In this document: positions 4,916-6,393 of the stretch, piece by piece
How positions within the stretch are numbered: position 1 is the first letter of the stretch
How the letters are laid out: each line of letters opens with the position of its first letter
DNA from: Actinomycetales bacterium
Lineage (GTDB): Bacteria; Actinomycetota; Actinomycetes; Actinomycetales; Beutenbergiaceae
Assembly: GCA_016649925.1 (NCBI GenBank)
Contig: JAENWO010000150.1
Coordinates: 1-6,393 of the forward strand
DNA: 6,393 bases
Reading direction: 5' to 3'
Notes under the pieces: generated by a model
What the model saw: only the letters and a program-made list of their open reading frames with translations
Told to the model about the DNA's origin: nothing
Database searches by the model: none
Made by a program: the position numbers and the translations under genes

Positions 4916-6393
4916 ATGCCTGAAGCCCGCACGCCGTCATTCTCGGCGCTGGGCGTCCCCGCCGCACTGGTCCGCTCGCTGAGCGACCGCGGCATCACTG
5001 ACCCCTTCCCCATCCAGACGGCCACCCTGAAGGACACCCTCGCCGGACGCGACGTGCTCGGCCGCGGCCGCACCGGCTCCGGCAAGACGCTCGCCTTCGC
5101 CCTGCCGTTGGTCATCCGCCTCACCGACGGTCAGCGTGCCGGCTCCGGCCGCCCCCGCGGACTTGTCCTCGCCCCCACGCGTGAGCTCGCCAATCAGCTC
5201 GCCGAGACCATCGCGCCGCTGGCCAAGGCCGCCGGCCTGCGCCACACCGTGATCTTCGGCGGCGTCGGCCAGGGCAAGCAGGTCACCGCACTGAAGGACG
5301 GCGTCGACATCCTCGTCGCCTGCCCGGGCCGTCTCGAGGACCTCAAGAACCAGGGTCACCTGCACCTGGACAAGGTCGAGATCACGGTCCTGGACGAGGC
5401 TGACCACATGGCCGACCTCGGCTTCCTGCCCGCCGTGAAGCGCATCCTCGATGCCACCCCGCGTGGCGGACAGCGGATGCTGTTCTCCGCCACGCTGGAC
5501 AACGGCGTCGACATCATCGTCAAGCGCTACCTGTCAGACCCGCTCACCCACTCGGTGGACTCGGCATTGTCACCGATCGCGGAGATGACCCACCACATCT
5601 ACGAGGTCTCCGACGTCACCGCGAAGCGGGACCTCATCGAGCACCTCGCCTCCGGGTCCGCCCGCCGACTGCTCTTCACCCGCACGAAGCACCAGGCACG
5701 CAAGCTGGCCCGCCAGCTGACCGAGTCCGGGATCCCCGCCGTCGACCTCCACGGCAACCTGTCCCAGGGCGCGCGTGAGCGCAACCTCGCGGCGTTCTCC
5801 ACCGGTGACGTGCGCGTCCTGGTCGCCACCGACATCGCCGCCCGCGGCATCCACGTGGACAACATCGAGCTCGTGGTCCATGTCGACCCGCCGGCCGAAC
5901 ACAAGGCGTACCTGCACCGCTCCGGCCGCACGGCCCGCGCGGGCTCCGGCGGCACCGTCGTGACCGTCATGCTCCCCGAGCAGCGCGGCGACGTGCGTCA
6001 GCTCACCCGCGCCGCGAAGATCACCGCCTCACCGGTGCGTCCCGACGCCGCGACGGTGGCCGGTCTCGTCGGTGACGTGGCCGCACGCGTCGACCCTTCC
6101 CGTGCGCCCGCAGCGGCCGCGACGAAGCCCGCTACCGGCGGCAGTGGCGGTGGCGGTGGTCGCTCCGGTGGCCCCGGTCGCGACTCCGCCCGCTCCGGCG
6201 GCGGACGCTCCGGCGGCGGACGCTCCGCCCCCGCTCGTTCCAGTAGCGGGCGGTCCGCGATGTCGGACTTCCGAACCGCCGAGCCCCGCTCGGGCATGCA
6301 GGCCTCGTGGTCCACGAGCCCGGGGCGGCCCTCCGGCTCCGCCGGCGCTGGCTCCGGCGCCCGCTCCGGCGCTGGCTCCGGCTCCGGCTCCGG
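4916..6393 (+). CDS. DEAD-box ATP-dependent RNA helicase with Gly/Ser/Arg-rich tail (3' end outside window)
   Basis: 492 residues are visible and the frame is open at the edge. The helicase core is complete: Q motif (F9, Q34 in FPIQ), Walker A GRTGSGKT (51-58), PTRELA (87-92), CPGRL (136-140), DEAD (160-163), SAT (191-193), motif IV LLFTRTK (252-258), ATDIAARG (304-311) and HRSGRTARAG (334-343). It unwinds short RNA duplexes using ATP; relatives (RhlE/DeaD-type) act in ribosome assembly, RNA decay and cold growth. After about residue 405 the protein becomes low-complexity: Gly runs, repeated RSGGG units, then alternating Gly-Ser/Ala. Such basic disordered tails usually bind RNA. The start is not certain: ATG 4916 lacks a strong Shine-Dalgarno, TTG 4907 has GAGAGA about 7 bases upstream, and GTG 4877 and GTG 4862 are in frame. 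It is probably a separate transcription unit from the operon. Confidence 0.92.
   Translation, partial: MPEARTPSFSALGVPAALVRSLSDRGITDPFPIQTATLKDTLAGRDVLGRGRTGSGKTLAFALPLVIRLTDGQRAGSGRPRGLVLAPTRELANQLAETIAPLAKAAGLRHTVIFGGVGQGKQVTALKDGVDILVACPGRLEDLKNQGHLHLDKVEITVLDEADHMADLGFLPAVKRILDATPRGGQRMLFSATLDNGVDIIVKRYLSDPLTHSVDSALSPIAEMTHHIYEVSDVTAKRDLIEHLASGSARRLLFTRTKHQARKLARQLTESGIPAVDLHGNLSQGARERNLAAFSTGDVRVLVATDIAARGIHVDNIELVVHVDPPAEHKAYLHRSGRTARAGSGGTVVTVMLPEQRGDVRQLTRAAKITASPVRPDAATVAGLVGDVAARVDPSRAPAAAATKPATGGSGGGGGRSGGPGRDSARSGGGRSGGGRSAPARSSSGRSAMSDFRTAEPRSGMQASWSTSPGRPSGSAGAGSGARSGAGSGSGS
6191..6226 (+). repeat. 15-base tandem repeat in the helicase tail
   Basis: CGCTCCGGCGGCGGA occurs twice in perfect tandem (6191-6205, 6206-6220), followed by CGCTCC as a partial third copy. 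In frame it encodes repeats of R-S-G-G-G. Because the unit is a multiple of three, copy-number change would alter tail length without breaking the frame. Confidence 0.8.
6332..6393 (+). repeat. GGCTCC/GGCGCT-type hexamer repeats encoding a Gly-Ser/Gly-Ala tract
   Basis: From 6332 to the edge nearly every second codon is GGC, alternating with TCC, GCC or GCT. GGCTCC is repeated in tandem at 6374-6391, and GCTCCGGCGCTGGCTCC-like blocks recur. It encodes S-G-S-A-G-A-G-S-G-A-R-S-G-A-G-S-G-S-G-S. The array continues past the window, so its full length is unknown. Confidence 0.75.

Noticed and set aside
4937..5407. Minus-strand open frame opposite the helicase core
   Set aside because: Antisense to Walker A through DEAD motifs of the helicase, with no independent start signal or domain.
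6191..6393. CRISPR array or mobile-element terminal repeats
   Set aside because: The repeats are short, in-frame, contiguous without spacers and encode the low-complexity helicase tail.

Overview
The window is GC-rich chromosomal DNA with G/C-ending codons, GTG starts alongside ATG, and short ATGA/GTGA gene overlaps. The protein sequences look like Actinomycetota, possibly Micrococcales/Microbacteriaceae; this placement is an impression from sequence style, not a search result.

Layout. Positions 1-341 (minus strand) hold the N-terminal third of a D-galactonate dehydratase-type enolase-superfamily enzyme that runs off the left edge and carries a one-base frameshift at about 230/231. Positions 342-470 are a divergent regulatory gap with two near-identical 15-base imperfect palindromes (381-395 and 449-463), probably operators. 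A plus-strand run of five tightly packed genes follows: a GntR/FadR-type regulator (474-1238), a fumarylacetoacetate hydrolase (FAH)-family gene that has lost its central catalytic core (1235-1633), a short-chain dehydrogenase (1630-2385), an APH/methylthioribose-kinase-like phosphotransferase (2397-3401) and a full-length enolase paralogue (3398-4684). Three of the four junctions overlap by four bases and the fourth gap is 11 bases, so this is almost certainly one transcript. A 231-base gap follows, with a small hairpin after the enolase, a CRP/GlxR-like palindrome and a leader hairpin. From 4916 a DEAD-box RNA helicase with a Gly/Ser/Arg-rich repetitive tail runs off the right edge.

How the genes may work together. 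Dehydratase, SDR and FAH-family hydrolase are the usual set of a non-phosphorylating 'diketo-hydrolase' sugar-acid pathway: aldonate to 2-keto-3-deoxy acid to 2,4-diketo acid, then cleavage to pyruvate plus a small hydroxy acid. The unusual addition is a small-molecule kinase translationally coupled to a second enolase. For a six-carbon aldonate, the second product would be glycerate, and kinase plus enolase could then take glycerate through 2-phosphoglycerate to phosphoenolpyruvate. This is an inference. The enolase keeps its metal ligands, Lys/Glu catalytic residues and phosphate-side Arg/Ser, but an otherwise strongly conserved His is Ala and a conserved Glu is Asp, so it may act on a variant substrate.

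Two of the three upper-pathway genes look broken (frameshifted dehydratase, core-deleted hydrolase), while regulator, SDR, kinase and enolase look intact. Either the locus is decaying or the intact members now serve another route. The helicase appears to be an unrelated housekeeping gene.
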